This document shows, in pieces, positions 37,801-46,253 of a DNA stretch of 64,000 bases. This DNA comes from Caulobacter soli (GTDB lineage: Bacteria; Pseudomonadota; Alphaproteobacteria; Caulobacterales; Caulobacteraceae), in contig NZ_CP049199.1 of NCBI RefSeq assembly GCF_011045195.1, positions 4,013,501 through 4,077,500 of the forward strand, written 5' to 3'. The translations under genes and the position numbers were made by a program. The notes beneath the pieces are model-generated. The model saw only the letters and a list, made by a program, of their open reading frames with translations. It searched no databases and was not told the DNA's origin. Position 1 is the stretch's first letter. Each line of letters starts with the position of its first letter.

Positions 37801-40800
37801 CAGCCGTGGCCTTGATCACCGTGCCGTCGCGGCTATCGGTGCGCGTGCCGCCGATCAGCAGGCTTTCGGCGCCCAGCCGAGACAGCGCCGTGGCGTCGAC
37901 CTGCAGGTAGCCGTCGCGGGCCTGGCCCGATCCGCCGAGAATTTGGATGTCTTGGGCGCTGATGTCGACGGCCGCGCCGCGGCCCTTGGCCGCCGCGCTC
38001 GCCTTCAACTGCCCGTCAAGGATCAGCGAACTGACCGCCGCCAACGCCAGGCGTCCGGCGTCGGCCGGGGTGCGCCCGGCCACGCCGCCATCATGGGCGG
38101 CCATGGCCGGAAAGTAGTCGTCGGCATGGGTGACGGTGTATTCGCTGTATTGTTTCCAGACCTCGGCCGATTGGACCAGGAAGCTGGTGGTCCGCGCGTC
38201 GCTCTTGCCGCTGATCCCGTCGACGAACCGGCCCGAGACGATCTGGCCGCCGTCGCGCTGGGTGACGTTGTCGCCGGAGACACTGTCGCTGGTCTGAGTC
38301 TGCTGCACCACCCGGAACGCGCCGGGCACGGTGGCATACTGGCCCGGCAGCAGGGTGTAGACCCCGTCCGGCAAGCCCTTGACGCCCGATAGGTAAACCG
38401 ACTTGCCGACCTCCGAGCCGGTGGACCCGAAGCTGGGATCGTAGGCGGCGATCGGCGGGGCGTAGCCGGGGATCACCGCATAGACCGGCCGACCGTCGGC
38501 GTAGAGCGGGACCTGCTGCGGCGTCGCGCCGGTCGAATAGACCGTGTTGACGGCGTTGAGCAGATCGCGCGAGCCGCCCGTGCCCGGCACGAACTCTTGG
38601 GCGTAGAGATCGCCGCCGCCCGACAGGTCCACCGTCGCGCCTTTGGCGAGGTTGACGTCGTCGCCGGCGATGCCGATGAACTTGGACGGCGCGCCGGCGA
38701 GGTTGGGCGAGGCGTAGAGCAGATCGCCGATGGCGATCCGCCAATCGGTGCCGTCGGTGGTCGTGCCATAGGGCAGCGCCCGGCCGTCGAGCGACACCGA
38801 GGTCAGGCTGCCGTCGCCCAGGGTCGCCGAACGGGTACGCACCAGCGGCAGGCCGCCGAACGCCTTGATCGTGTCGGCGTCGGTCGGATCGCCGACGCCC
38901 AGTTGGATCGTCCCCGACGGGGCGCGGATCACGCCGTCCTGGACGATGGTCTCGGCGTCGACCAGCAAGGCGCCGCCGACCGACAGCGGCGGAGCCGCCG
39001 CCTTGCCATTGCCCAGGAAGGTGATGCTCGCCCCCGCGTTTGGCGCCGACAGCACGAAGGCGTTGCCGGTCGCCGGATAGATCTGCGCGGCCTGGAAGAT
39101 CAGGTCGCCGCCGGTGACCAGCGTCCCCGGCAGGAATTGGGAATTGAGCAGGGCATAGCCCGCCGGCGTATAGAGTCGGATGTCGCCGTCCGCGACGAAG
39201 CGGGTGGTCTGGACGTTGCGGATGTTGAACCGCCCCGTCAGGTCGATCATGCCCGCGCGCACGTCCAGCACGCCGCCGCCCGGTGTCGCCCTCGGCGCAT
39301 AGGCTCCGCCTCGCGAACTGAACTCGCCCCCGAGCGCCACATAAGGCGCGGTGATCGAGACGTGGGTGTCGGTGGCGGCCGGCGTCGCGCTCGACGCGGG
39401 AACCGTCGTGGCGCCGTCCGGCAGCAGCACATAGTCGCGCGCGTTGGCCAGGATCGCCCGGTCCAGAGTCAGGTTCACGTCACCCGCGAAGGCCAAGGTC
39501 AATGGCGGCGCGGTGAACCCCGGGCCGCCGTCGCTGGTGGGATCGGAGCCGAGCACCAGCGTGTCGATCCCCGATCCGTCCAACCGGTCGACGGCGAAAC
39601 GCATGGTGTGGCCCGCGTTGAGCACACCGCCCGCCACGGCGCCGACCGGAACCATGTCGCCGTGAGCCTGCAGCAGGATCGCATCGGCCGAGAGGTAGTT
39701 TTCGCCGCCGCCACCGACGAACCCGGTCAGTTGCGCCAGGGTCAGCATGCCGCCCCGCCCCCGGTCCGCCCCGCCATGGGCGACCAGCGCGCCGTCGAAC
39801 AGCAGGCCGTTGGTGGCGCCCAGAGTGATCGCGCCCGCGTCGCTCCACACCGAGGTCGGCAAGTAGCGGACGCCATCCCGCCGCAGATCAAACGTGGCGC
39901 TGGCGCCCGAAACGTCGATGACGGCTCCCGTCTCGGCGACGACATAGCCGTTGATCGCGGTCAGCGACACCGAACCGCCATCCAGCACCCGCCCGTTGCG
40001 CGGCATGAACAGGCCGTCCGGACCGCGCGCCGGCTTGACCAGCGGATCGGTCAGCGCCACGCCCGAGACGTCCAGCGTCGCGTCCGCGCCCAACCAGACG
40101 CCATGGTCGTGATAGTAAGGGTCGGAGAATGAAAAGGCCGACTGTTCCTTGTCCAGCGTGATTGATCCGCCATGGGCGGTGATGTCGCCCAGCACCGTGA
40201 CGTGCCCCGGCGAGGCGATCCGGATGTCGGCGCCTGCGTCGGCGACGATCGAGGCCCCGGCCTCGACCAGCGCCGTGCCGGTCACCCCCGAATAGCTGGG
40301 CGCGAAGGGCAGGTTGCTAGTGAGGCTGCCCTGCCACTGCAGATAGTCGCCCGCCCGCAGCGAGAAGTCGGTCGGTTGGCGGTCGTAGGCGTCCGTCACG
40401 CCGAGGCTGGCATAGAGCCCCTGCGGATGGGCGGCGTCGGTCGCGTAGAGATTGGCGCCGGTCGGAGCATGCAGCAGCGCGGCGTAGTCGGGCAGGAAGT
40501 TGCGCTGGCTGACCCGCACCGTGGTCCCGGCCGCAATGGTCGCGTCATACGACGCGGAGATCTTGTAAGCGCCGAACCCCTGGCCTTCGAAATAGTCGGC
40601 GGGCAGGTAGAGTCCATAGTCCGGCACGTTCGCCGCGTCGCCGCCGATCTGGATCGCCGGCGCCTGGATCGACAGCGTGCCGCCGCCGGAGAAGCCGTAG
40701 CCCAGCAAGGTCGCGCCCAGCTCGACCTTGCCGTGGGTCGGTTGAACGCCGCCAAAACCATAGACCACGAAAGACGGCGGCGAAGACGCGGCCGAAGCGG

Positions 40801-43800
40801 GGAGACGGGCATAGGTCGCGATCGTGATGTCGCCGCCCTGCCCCGCCGGCGCGCCGCCCTTCATCAACAATTTTCCCGTCGTGCCGACGTAGCCGCCGCT
40901 CGACACGTCGATCACGCTGCCCTTCTCAAGGGTCACCGCGCCGGTCAGATCGTAGGTCGCGCCACCCGACAGCTCATACTGAATCATGACGCCAAAAGCC
41001 GGAGACAGAAAGACGTCGTTGCCAGTCACGGCGGTCGCCTGGATGGAAATGTCGCCGCCGTCGATGAAGTTATGACCCAGGCCATCAAAGACCCCGGTGT
41101 CGTTGACCCATTGGCCAGCGGCGCTGAGCTTGGCGTCGGCGCCGATCACGATGTCGCCTGGCTTGCGCTTCAGCCGATCGCCCGTAACGGCGTTAGCCGG
41201 AATCGCCAGCAGGAAGCGGTTGATCTGGCCCGTGGACGTCAGGTTGATGTGGCCGCCGGGCGCCGTCAGGTCGCCCAGTACGGTCAGGCCCGCGCCGCTG
41301 AGGCTGATCGTGCCGCCCGGCTGGACGGTGATCGCGGCGTCCCGCGCCAGGGTGATCGGATTGTTGATCCCGCTCACCAGCACATTGGTAAAGGCGCCGG
41401 CGTTGATGATGTCGGTCGATATGCCGCTGATGTGCAAGATGTTGGTCGGATCGTCGATCGCCTTGGCCAGCATCTCCGGCGTGCGGATCGACGTATCGAT
41501 CGTGAAGTCCGGCCCCAGCGCCTCCAGCGAGAAACCGTCCTTCGTCAGCAGATAACCCTGTCCGTAGGAGGAGATGGCGCTGCTGCTCAGCTGGTCGGAG
41601 AAAGCGATCTGGGCCAGTTTAAGGTTGCCCAGGTCCAGGGTGGCGCCCTTGGGCAGATCGCCGTCGGCGATCTGGTGGCGACCGATGATCGTCCGCCCAC
41701 TGATCGCGCCGTTCAGGATGGTGGTCCCGCCGCTGAACATCGCCAGCGTGCCGCCGTTCCCGCCCTCGACATAGTCGCTTTCGTAGCCGCCGTTCATCAG
41801 GCTGTTGGCGAACCGGTCGGTGACGCCCCAGCGACTGTGCTCCACCTCGGTGGCGCCGGCGAAGCCCACATAGGTCATCATCGGATCGGCAGTGGACGCG
41901 CTGTAGACCCGCCCGTCGGTCCCGATCAGTCGGCTGGTCTGCACCCGGCCGCCCAGGTAGTGCAGGAAGCCGCCGTCCACGTTCAGAGACGCGCCGCTCG
42001 CGATGATCAGGTCACCCGACGCCGCCAGGTTGATCGTCCCGCCGTTGACCAGCATGTCGTTGACGGTCCGCGGCTGATTCTGGGCGTAGCCCCCCGCCCC
42101 CACCACGGGTGAGCCGACCCAGGACAGGCCGTCGTCGCGCGTGCCGCTGTCGCGACCATCGACGGTGAACGGGCTCCTGTAGAGGATGCCGTCGCGCTGC
42201 AGCGGGCTGTCGGCCAACTCGTTCTGGCCGACGCGCGGGATGGTGACCAGGTTGTCCGACATGGCGTGCTGCACGTCGGCCAGGCCCGACACGTCCAGCA
42301 CAACGCCATGGTCGATCATGACCCGGCCGTGCACGCCGTCCCCATGGGCGTCGGTCAGATTGTCGATGTTGGGCGCCGTGACGTTCAAGGTGGCGCCCGG
42401 CATGTAGAGCGTGGAGTCCTGCTGGAACCAGACGGTGCCGCGGCTAGCGTTGATCGTGGCGGCGCCGGGCTTGAACGCCGCGTCGGCCGCGGCGCTGGAC
42501 GTGGTCGTCCCGCCCTTGGCGTCCGGCAGGATCGCCGTCAGCGATCCCGGGGCGAAGGTGATCGTCGAGTCGCTTAGACCCGGGTTAGAGGTACCGGCCG
42601 CTTTTTGGGCGGTCATGGTGATCGCGCCGGGCTGCTGGATGCTGGTAGTGGCCAGCACCACCCCGCCCTGCACAATATCGCTGCCCAGCAGCGTCACGCT
42701 GCCGCGCAGCGCCGCCACCACGCCGGTGTTGGTCAATTTCGGTTTGCTGTCGAGCACCCCGGTCACGGTCAGCTTGTCCACGTTACGACCATCGGTCCGC
42801 AGGCCGCCGGCCGCCGCCAGGATCGCCTGACCGCCGTTGGCCACGATGCTGCCGGCGTTGTTGATTTCGCGGGCGGCGAACAGCGAGAAACCCGCCTCCC
42901 CGGTCTCGATCTGCGCTCCGGCCTCGATCGTAATTGGCTTACTTGGCGGCGCGACACCATCAGGACCGGTATCGGGTGAGCCGAGCATCAACCCAAACTT
43001 GTAGTTGTCCAAAGGCGACAGCGCGGGACCCGCAAGGCCCTTTTCCAGGAACAGCTTATCGCTGGCGGCGATCGATGCGCGGTCGTTGGAGTCTTCGCCG
43101 AAGAACGCCAGCGAGCTGACTAGCAGGCTGTGGGTGTTGACCTGGGCCGTTCCGCTGAAGATCACGCCGTTTCGGTTGATGAGGTAGACGCTGCCCTCGG
43201 CGGTGATCTTGCCGGCGATGGTGGAGGGCTTGGCGTTGGGATCGTTGATGCGGTTGAGGACGACCCACTCGTTGGAGCCGTCCTTCTGGGCGCCGGCCGT
43301 CTGGTCGAAGTGGACGGTGGTGTCCTTGCCGACATTGAAGCTGTCCCAGGTGAGGATGGCCTTGGCGGCGGTCTGGTCGATCTCGACGGTGGTCCTGCCG
43401 TCGGCGCCGACCGTCTGAGTGGGCTGGTTGGCGTTCTGCCATAGGGTCGGGTCGATGCGGATGGCGCCGGCCGGGACCAGCCCGCCCGCTCCCAACCCGT
43501 TGGGGATGGTCGACGGCTTTGCGAGGGCGGCGGCGCGGGCGGCGGACTGGGCCTGGTTGGAGAGATCCAGGGCGTTGGCGACGCGGGCCTTCAGCGCGGT
43601 TTGGCGGGCCAGGGCCTGTTGGGCCATGGGCGGGATGGTGGTGACGGGGGCGCCAGTGGCTGGAGCGCCGGCGGAGACCGAACCGGTGGTCCCGCGCATC
43701 CCCGCGAGGGTCTGGGCGACGGCCGGGTGGGCGGCCAGCAGGGTGACCAGGCTGGCGCTGGCCAGCAGCAGGCGGCGCGAGTAAGCGGACTTGAACATGG

Positions 43801-43858
43801 GACGTTCCCGGTTGGGCGTGTGGGTGCGTTGGGCGGAGCGGAAGGCGCGCGACGTCAT
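31844..43858 (-). CDS. Giant filamentous haemagglutinin-type TPS adhesin (TpsA)
   Basis: A 4004-residue secreted protein. The ATG at 43858 overlaps the previous stop (ATGA); an ATG at 43798 gives a cleaner signal peptide (MFKSAYSRRLLLASASL... AVAQ). The TPS secretion domain is at about 145-255: TAAKAILTWDSFNVG, VVLNRINDPNAKPSTIAGKI, GSVYLINRNGVIFSG. The bulk is beta-helical repeat sequence (ITIEAGAQIETG, GGDIRELSVS, many G-x-[IV]-x-[IL] rungs). The C-terminal 500 residues look like the DUF3739 region (GNLDIRGSTIQTQQGGNIDI, GVLAWEAGEVNIFSD). The last 12 residues contain a C-x7-C pair. It would cross the outer membrane through the TpsB encoded upstream. Confidence 0.93.
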   Translation of the reverse strand: MTSRAFRSAQRTHTPNRERPMFKSAYSRRLLLASASLVTLLAAHPAVAQTLAGMRGTTGSVSAGAPATGAPVTTIPPMAQQALARQTALKARVANALDLSNQAQSAARAAALAKPSTIPNGLGAGGLVPAGAIRIDPTLWQNANQPTQTVGADGRTTVEIDQTAAKAILTWDSFNVGKDTTVHFDQTAGAQKDGSNEWVVLNRINDPNAKPSTIAGKITAEGSVYLINRNGVIFSGTAQVNTHSLLVSSLAFFGEDSNDRASIAASDKLFLEKGLAGPALSPLDNYKFGLMLGSPDTGPDGVAPPSKPITIEAGAQIETGEAGFSLFAAREINNAGSIVANGGQAILAAAGGLRTDGRNVDKLTVTGVLDSKPKLTNTGVVAALRGSVTLLGSDIVQGGVVLATTSIQQPGAITMTAQKAAGTSNPGLSDSTITFAPGSLTAILPDAKGGTTTSSAAADAAFKPGAATINASRGTVWFQQDSTLYMPGATLNVTAPNIDNLTDAHGDGVHGRVMIDHGVVLDVSGLADVQHAMSDNLVTIPRVGQNELADSPLQRDGILYRSPFTVDGRDSGTRDDGLSWVGSPVVGAGGYAQNQPRTVNDMLVNGGTINLAASGDLIIASGASLNVDGGFLHYLGGRVQTSRLIGTDGRVYSASTADPMMTYVGFAGATEVEHSRWGVTDRFANSLMNGGYESDYVEGGNGGTLAMFSGGTTILNGAISGRTIIGRHQIADGDLPKGATLDLGNLKLAQIAFSDQLSSSAISSYGQGYLLTKDGFSLEALGPDFTIDTSIRTPEMLAKAIDDPTNILHISGISTDIINAGAFTNVLVSGINNPITLARDAAITVQPGGTISLSGAGLTVLGDLTAPGGHINLTSTGQINRFLLAIPANAVTGDRLKRKPGDIVIGADAKLSAAGQWVNDTGVFDGLGHNFIDGGDISIQATAVTGNDVFLSPAFGVMIQYELSGGATYDLTGAVTLEKGSVIDVSSGGYVGTTGKLLMKGGAPAGQGGDITIATYARLPASAASSPPSFVVYGFGGVQPTHGKVELGATLLGYGFSGGGTLSIQAPAIQIGGDAANVPDYGLYLPADYFEGQGFGAYKISASYDATIAAGTTVRVSQRNFLPDYAALLHAPTGANLYATDAAHPQGLYASLGVTDAYDRQPTDFSLRAGDYLQWQGSLTSNLPFAPSYSGVTGTALVEAGASIVADAGADIRIASPGHVTVLGDITAHGGSITLDKEQSAFSFSDPYYHDHGVWLGADATLDVSGVALTDPLVKPARGPDGLFMPRNGRVLDGGSVSLTAINGYVVAETGAVIDVSGASATFDLRRDGVRYLPTSVWSDAGAITLGATNGLLFDGALVAHGGADRGRGGMLTLAQLTGFVGGGGENYLSADAILLQAHGDMVPVGAVAGGVLNAGHTMRFAVDRLDGSGIDTLVLGSDPTSDGGPGFTAPPLTLAFAGDVNLTLDRAILANARDYVLLPDGATTVPASSATPAATDTHVSITAPYVALGGEFSSRGGAYAPRATPGGGVLDVRAGMIDLTGRFNIRNVQTTRFVADGDIRLYTPAGYALLNSQFLPGTLVTGGDLIFQAAQIYPATGNAFVLSAPNAGASITFLGNGKAAAPPLSVGGALLVDAETIVQDGVIRAPSGTIQLGVGDPTDADTIKAFGGLPLVRTRSATLGDGSLTSVSLDGRALPYGTTTDGTDWRIAIGDLLYASPNLAGAPSKFIGIAGDDVNLAKGATVDLSGGGDLYAQEFVPGTGGSRDLLNAVNTVYSTGATPQQVPLYADGRPVYAVIPGYAPPIAAYDPSFGSTGSEVGKSVYLSGVKGLPDGVYTLLPGQYATVPGAFRVVQQTQTSDSVSGDNVTQRDGGQIVSGRFVDGISGKSDARTTSFLVQSAEVWKQYSEYTVTHADDYFPAMAAHDGGVAGRTPADAGRLALAAVSSLILDGQLKASAAAKGRGAAVDISAQDIQILGGSGQARDGYLQVDATALSRLGAESLLIGGTRTDSRDGTVIKATAGSVVLSNDAGSALTGPEIILVTRADATNPNAATGLLIEDGSVLSAKGAIAVADTTPLLIGAKGGATGDGALVRVSNGGAVPVIRANVPGLDGVAGTSAGLLDIRGGARIDGGASTILDSTGDLLVAPGAVFTGKAVDINANTVAFVGAGSSATPGGLVVDAALLGRFANIAALGLHSRSTMGFYGDVTLATGQDLTLGAGAFASDGGSVTITAPKLTLVNDIAGDLTFASGSGALTLEAGELDLGVGAKTLQGFGAVTATASQGVVGQGKGSFDFGSLDVTITAPVFTADSGADSAVVTTGLLTLAAGAGQAIDRTSFGGALSFTGGELVDTALIIAPAGKVTLRATSGDLILGDGAVVRAAGVAKPFRDVTAYAAGGDIALSADQGGVVLAQGALLDVSGAAGGGDAGGLTISAPTKSADLSGVIKGGAAKGYRGGSFGLDVGGAVDLDTLAVTLASSGVNQQIAVHSRAGDLTLSAGATLVARSVALTADADGGVVRVAGTIDASGPAGGAIALSGKGGVALSGSLIATGSDPAQRGGTVRLATSGIASGALDPTYGYELVDAAGSGVITIANGALIDVSGGLAGGLSGGTVAIRAPLLVGGDVNVVIDGGATIRGARDVGLEAYAVWSTADAQPDKTKYFDGIIDPAGWYESAGQMVAGSWTDLDGVALPPPTDAAQLKDYLAKYVFTPTTANTDHQTFYGYVDGDEDAAVPGTLMGFIRNPGFSFEGRFASIANFHARPGVELRNPDPTINGGDVRVLTPWNLGAGTDPTTLAYRYGTEAALLTIRASGDVDVRASLSDGFWQYAVATGAGGEVPTSDLATVDPVWTTLQNDVINNVGDTSYLFGPATGLVGDPVAIAQYYGLYQQYLDFQNSPNDFTGTAATGMGYAALFLFGIGPPDPSNPPPPPPVTANDYPAYVRAYGPYLAKIISDIFTAGTAIPSDFLPLQAPPTTLDIISAAAPVANGPSPQRTKANPLPLASATLAGGASTSYRLVAGADMDGVDPLAVEAAGLRGDVAVDGHLSWVNGGGTVTSGTMIRTGTGAIDIAAAGDVALRDTIAPGTIYTAGRPVAGMDPDQALSVLNTSLIGVPTLVTGEVHPEAGGDVTIRAGGDIAGAQQVYDSNGRYAAQFWWPWLETGNPLDDLFFAKASSINFGAFGQGVMSVGGNVAVTAGGDIRELSVSLPTTWYKTTDGAGVQTVTYVGGGNLSVEAAGDILGGAYFVSKGEGRITAGGAIGSAFTLTNLGASSPVSTLLALQDAVLTVSARGAADIGGIYNPSWLDLPESADGSRMFSDGQSYSARSSLNLSSTSGDARIDTLRMPHTLFGYGSPVISESIDSVDNAKNGRLLPASLAVTAFNGDLYVGGPGELYPSATGDLRLLANGGIRFVNDISGQLSLAAQFGMSDAPSSYLPSPLNPPGYESIWNSIDGSGSRFDVHEAGLHSRDYQPIRIYALTGDIVDGAIAASGPFVGFSTNGMTIVAAKPAQIFAGGDIVNLSFQGQNLYASDVTSIVAGRDIVNTPLSSSPIGGASNVSVPLIEVGGPGFFDIEAGRDIGPLVGNKPNGGIRSVGDLYNAWVGRSGADISVLFGTGPGVAWDAFAAAYLDPDAASDDVPSFTPDLIAAVSQYQADQDRRGGGAGVRPDLTADQAWAAFQTLPQVQRQALIEKAFFKVLAVTGADYNNPDSPNFNKYARGYQAIETLFPSALGYTKNNLEGGTNGAATLVSTGNLDIRGSTIQTQQGGNIDIMGPGGRILVGSTASPPYLVDSAGKVLVGPQALGVLAWEAGEVNIFSDRSLLLAQSRIFTERGGDMTIWSSNGDVNAGKGAKTSTEQAPLRFVCTPDFFCRVDAGAAVSGAGIAAFAAAAGDPSPTVTLVAPRGTVDAGDAGIRVAGNLIVAAQYVANADNIQVEGAAIGVPTNAVDVGGNLDASSAAASAVQEVAEAMQQSRRNDRPSTITVSVIGFGLGADACDPSTNDACPAN

Positions 43859-44280
43859 CGCGTCGGCCTTCCCGCGAGGATGGGGCTGGCGTTGGTGGCC
43901 GAGGTTGGCCGCCAGGGAGTGGCGGCGCGGCCGAGATTGGGACCCAGGCGCTGGGCGACGGCGGCTTGGCTGAAGGTTCCTACGCGGGTGGGGACGTCAG
44001 CCGAGACGGCGTCGCCTAGCGGGACGGGGGCGGCGGGCCTGGCGTGGGCGGCGGCGGCCTTGAGGGCCGCGCCGAGACAGGCGTAGTCGGCCGGGGCGCA
44101 GGCGGCGGGCCCCGCCCCGGCCCTGGCCGGCGGGGAGACGATCACCCCGTCGACCGGGGTGGGCTGGCTCTGAGCCTGGGCCGCCTGACCCAGGCTCAGA
44201 GCCAGCAGGCCTGGCAAGGCCCAGGTCAAAAGGGGTCCGTGACCCCGGTGGCCGCGGGTCGGGCCGGGCGGGTTTCTCAC
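43855..44280 (-). CDS. Small exported protein upstream of tpsA
   Basis: The frame runs to 44364, but the part before 44280 has poor codon use. The GTG at 44280 gives 141 residues with a signal peptide (GHGPLLTWALPGLLALSLG, cleavage after AQAQ). The mature part is Ala/Pro-rich with two Cys in ACAPADYACLGAALKAA and no family I recognise. Its TGA overlaps the tpsA ATG, so it is translationally coupled to the adhesin, like small helper or processing factors. A perfect 18-bp hairpin lies in its signal-peptide codons. Confidence 0.6.
   Translation of the reverse strand: MRNPPGPTRGHRGHGPLLTWALPGLLALSLGQAAQAQSQPTPVDGVIVSPPARAGAGPAACAPADYACLGAALKAAAAHARPAAPVPLGDAVSADVPTRVGTFSQAAVAQRLGPNLGRAATPWRPTSATNASPILAGRPTR
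44163..44206 (-). repeat. Perfect 18-bp inverted repeat in the adhesin operon
   Basis: The 18 nt at 44163-44180 (GCTGGCTCTGAGCCTGGG) are exactly repeated as reverse complement at 44189-44206, separated by 8 nt. The hairpin falls within the signal-peptide codons of the small exported protein, about 300 nt before tpsA. No T-run follows on either side, so it is more likely a processing, stabilising or attenuating element than a terminator. Confidence 0.75.
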
Positions 44281-44371
44281 GCCCCGACGGTCCGACCCGC
44301 GCTGAGGCCAGCGTGGGGTGTCATGCGCGCCCAAGGGGGAAGCGGGTAAGTGACGCATGACCACGTCGGCC

Positions 44372-46186
44372 TCAGAACTTGACGTTCAGGTCGACCTGCA
44401 TCAGGTCGATCTTGAACGGGGGACCGGAGATCTCCTGGGCGCTCATCCAGCGCGCGCCGACCGAGGTGTGGTGGCGCAGGCCGTAGGTTCCGGCCAAGCT
44501 CCAGCCCTCGGCGTTGGTCCCCCCTAGGTGGAAGTCGCTGTCGGTGAAGGCGTCCAGCAGGGCGTCGGGCTCGATGTGGCGGTAGGCCGCCTCCAGGCGC
44601 CAGTCGCCGCCCTCCTCGATCGCCGGGGCGCCAATGGCGGCCTTGACCATCCAGGCGACATCGCCGGACTTGAACACCGCCTTGCCGGCCGGGCAGACCC
44701 CGCCGGAGAGCTCCACCGAGCAGGTCTCGTTGTTGTTGGCGATCTGGCTGAGACCCGAGCTGGGATTGAACCCGCGGGCCAGGATGTCGGCGCGGTCATA
44801 GGCCAGGTTCTGGGCGTAGTGGGCGGTCAGGCTCAGCTGCAGGTCGTCGGCCAGGGCCCAGTCGATGGCCCCCGACACCGCCAGGACCCTAAACTTGCTG
44901 GCCAGGCCATAGTACTGCGGCGAGGCGGTGTTGGCCGGATCCACGGTGGTGATGTCGCGCAGGGCGAACAGGGTGTTGCCGCGCTGGGCGAAGCCTGGGC
45001 GGCTATAGTCGGTCAGGCAGTAGTCGGCGATGTTGGAGCAGGACGGCGACAGCGCGCCGGTGACGCCGGTGTAGTCGTAATAGGCCACATCCAGACTGGC
45101 CTTGATCGTGTCGGCAGCCTGCCAGGCCCCGCCGACCTGGCCGGCGAAGATCCACTTGTCCTTGTCGCTGTCGGTCTTGATCGAGGACAGAGCGGTCTTG
45201 GGGCCGTCGTCGGCGACATAGTCCAGCGGGAAGGCCCCGGCCGTGGCGAAGGCGCTGAACGCCGAGCCGATCTTGCGCTGATAGCTGCCGGCCACGCCGT
45301 CCAGGTTGACGTCGTCGTCCCAGACCAGCTCGCTCATCTGGAAGGGGTTGGCCATGCGGCCGACCAGGACGTGGGCGCCGTCGACCGGGCGATAGTCGAC
45401 ATAGGCGCGGTCCAGCCACAGGTCCTTGTCGCTGAAGTAGCCGCCCAGGGTCTGGTTGGTGGAGACGGGGTTGTTCTGCGCGCCGGTGGCGATGCGGATA
45501 TAGGCGGTGACCTGCGGATCGATGGCCGCCTCGATGCCGACCCGGGCGCGCAGGCGAAGATAGGTGCGGTCCTTGCGCGAGTTGAGGATGGCGGGGTTGT
45601 AGGGGTTGGTGGCCGGATCGGTGTTGTAGGGCGAGCCGGCGTTGATCGCCCCGATGTTGACGAAGTCCAGGGCGTTGCCGTTGTCGAAGAACCGGCCCTC
45701 GTAGCGGCCGCGCAGGTCGCCGGTGATCTTGATCCCGCGCACCCACTCCGGAACGGCTTCCGGGGCGACCAGGCCTTGGGTCTTGGCGTCGGCCAGGACT
45801 TCGGCGCGCACCTCGTCCTTGATCTGGTCGCGCACGAACTGGGGCACGTAGCGCACCGAGGTGCCCGGCTGGGCCGAGGCGGGCGAGACGGCGGCCACGG
45901 CGCTGGCGGCGCTGGCCTGGGCGGTCGTCGCGGCGGTGTTGGCGCTGGTGGCCGCCTGGGCCACGGCCTGGGCCTGGGCCGCCTCGGCTTGCGCCTGGGC
46001 GATCATCGCCTCGGCCTCGGCCGCGCCCAGCACCTTCTTCTTCACCAGGGCGCGGATCAGGTTGATGGTGGCGTTCTGCGAGGGCCCGGCATCCTGGGCA
46101 TGGGCGGCCGAAGCCAGGCCCGACAGGGCCGTGGCGCTCAGCAGGGCCAGGGCCAAGATGCGGCCGGCTTGAGTGGTGGAGGACAT
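44372..46186 (-). CDS. Putative outer-membrane porin with N-terminal coiled coil
   Basis: A 604-residue exported beta-barrel protein. I chose the ATG at 46186 (MSSTTQAGRILALALLSATA) with GGAAG upstream; earlier in-frame sequence is not coding-like. The signal peptide ends AAHAQ; residues about 30-105 are an Ala/Gln/Glu coiled coil (AEAEAMIAQAQAEAAQAQAV). The barrel starts at VRGIKITGDLRGRYEGRFFDN and ends in the C-terminal aromatic signature LMQVDLNVKF. It matches the putative-porin type seen with large exoproteins. The coiled coil could span the periplasm or bind peptidoglycan. It lies between tonB and the adhesin gene. Confidence 0.85.
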   Translation of the reverse strand: MSSTTQAGRILALALLSATALSGLASAAHAQDAGPSQNATINLIRALVKKKVLGAAEAEAMIAQAQAEAAQAQAVAQAATSANTAATTAQASAASAVAAVSPASAQPGTSVRYVPQFVRDQIKDEVRAEVLADAKTQGLVAPEAVPEWVRGIKITGDLRGRYEGRFFDNGNALDFVNIGAINAGSPYNTDPATNPYNPAILNSRKDRTYLRLRARVGIEAAIDPQVTAYIRIATGAQNNPVSTNQTLGGYFSDKDLWLDRAYVDYRPVDGAHVLVGRMANPFQMSELVWDDDVNLDGVAGSYQRKIGSAFSAFATAGAFPLDYVADDGPKTALSSIKTDSDKDKWIFAGQVGGAWQAADTIKASLDVAYYDYTGVTGALSPSCSNIADYCLTDYSRPGFAQRGNTLFALRDITTVDPANTASPQYYGLASKFRVLAVSGAIDWALADDLQLSLTAHYAQNLAYDRADILARGFNPSSGLSQIANNNETCSVELSGGVCPAGKAVFKSGDVAWMVKAAIGAPAIEEGGDWRLEAAYRHIEPDALLDAFTDSDFHLGGTNAEGWSLAGTYGLRHHTSVGARWMSAQEISGPPFKIDLMQVDLNVKF

Positions 46187-46253
46187 TGAAAGAGCTTCCC
46201 CTTGGTGGACGCAGGCGCGCCCGAACGTGACGAATGAGGGTGAGACGGACCGG

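Noticed and set aside
31844..43858. Repetitive appearance of the adhesin DNA as a possible CRISPR or tandem-repeat array
   Set aside because: The periodicity is protein-level beta-helix rung repetition with divergent DNA; no equal-length identical repeats with spacers are seen.
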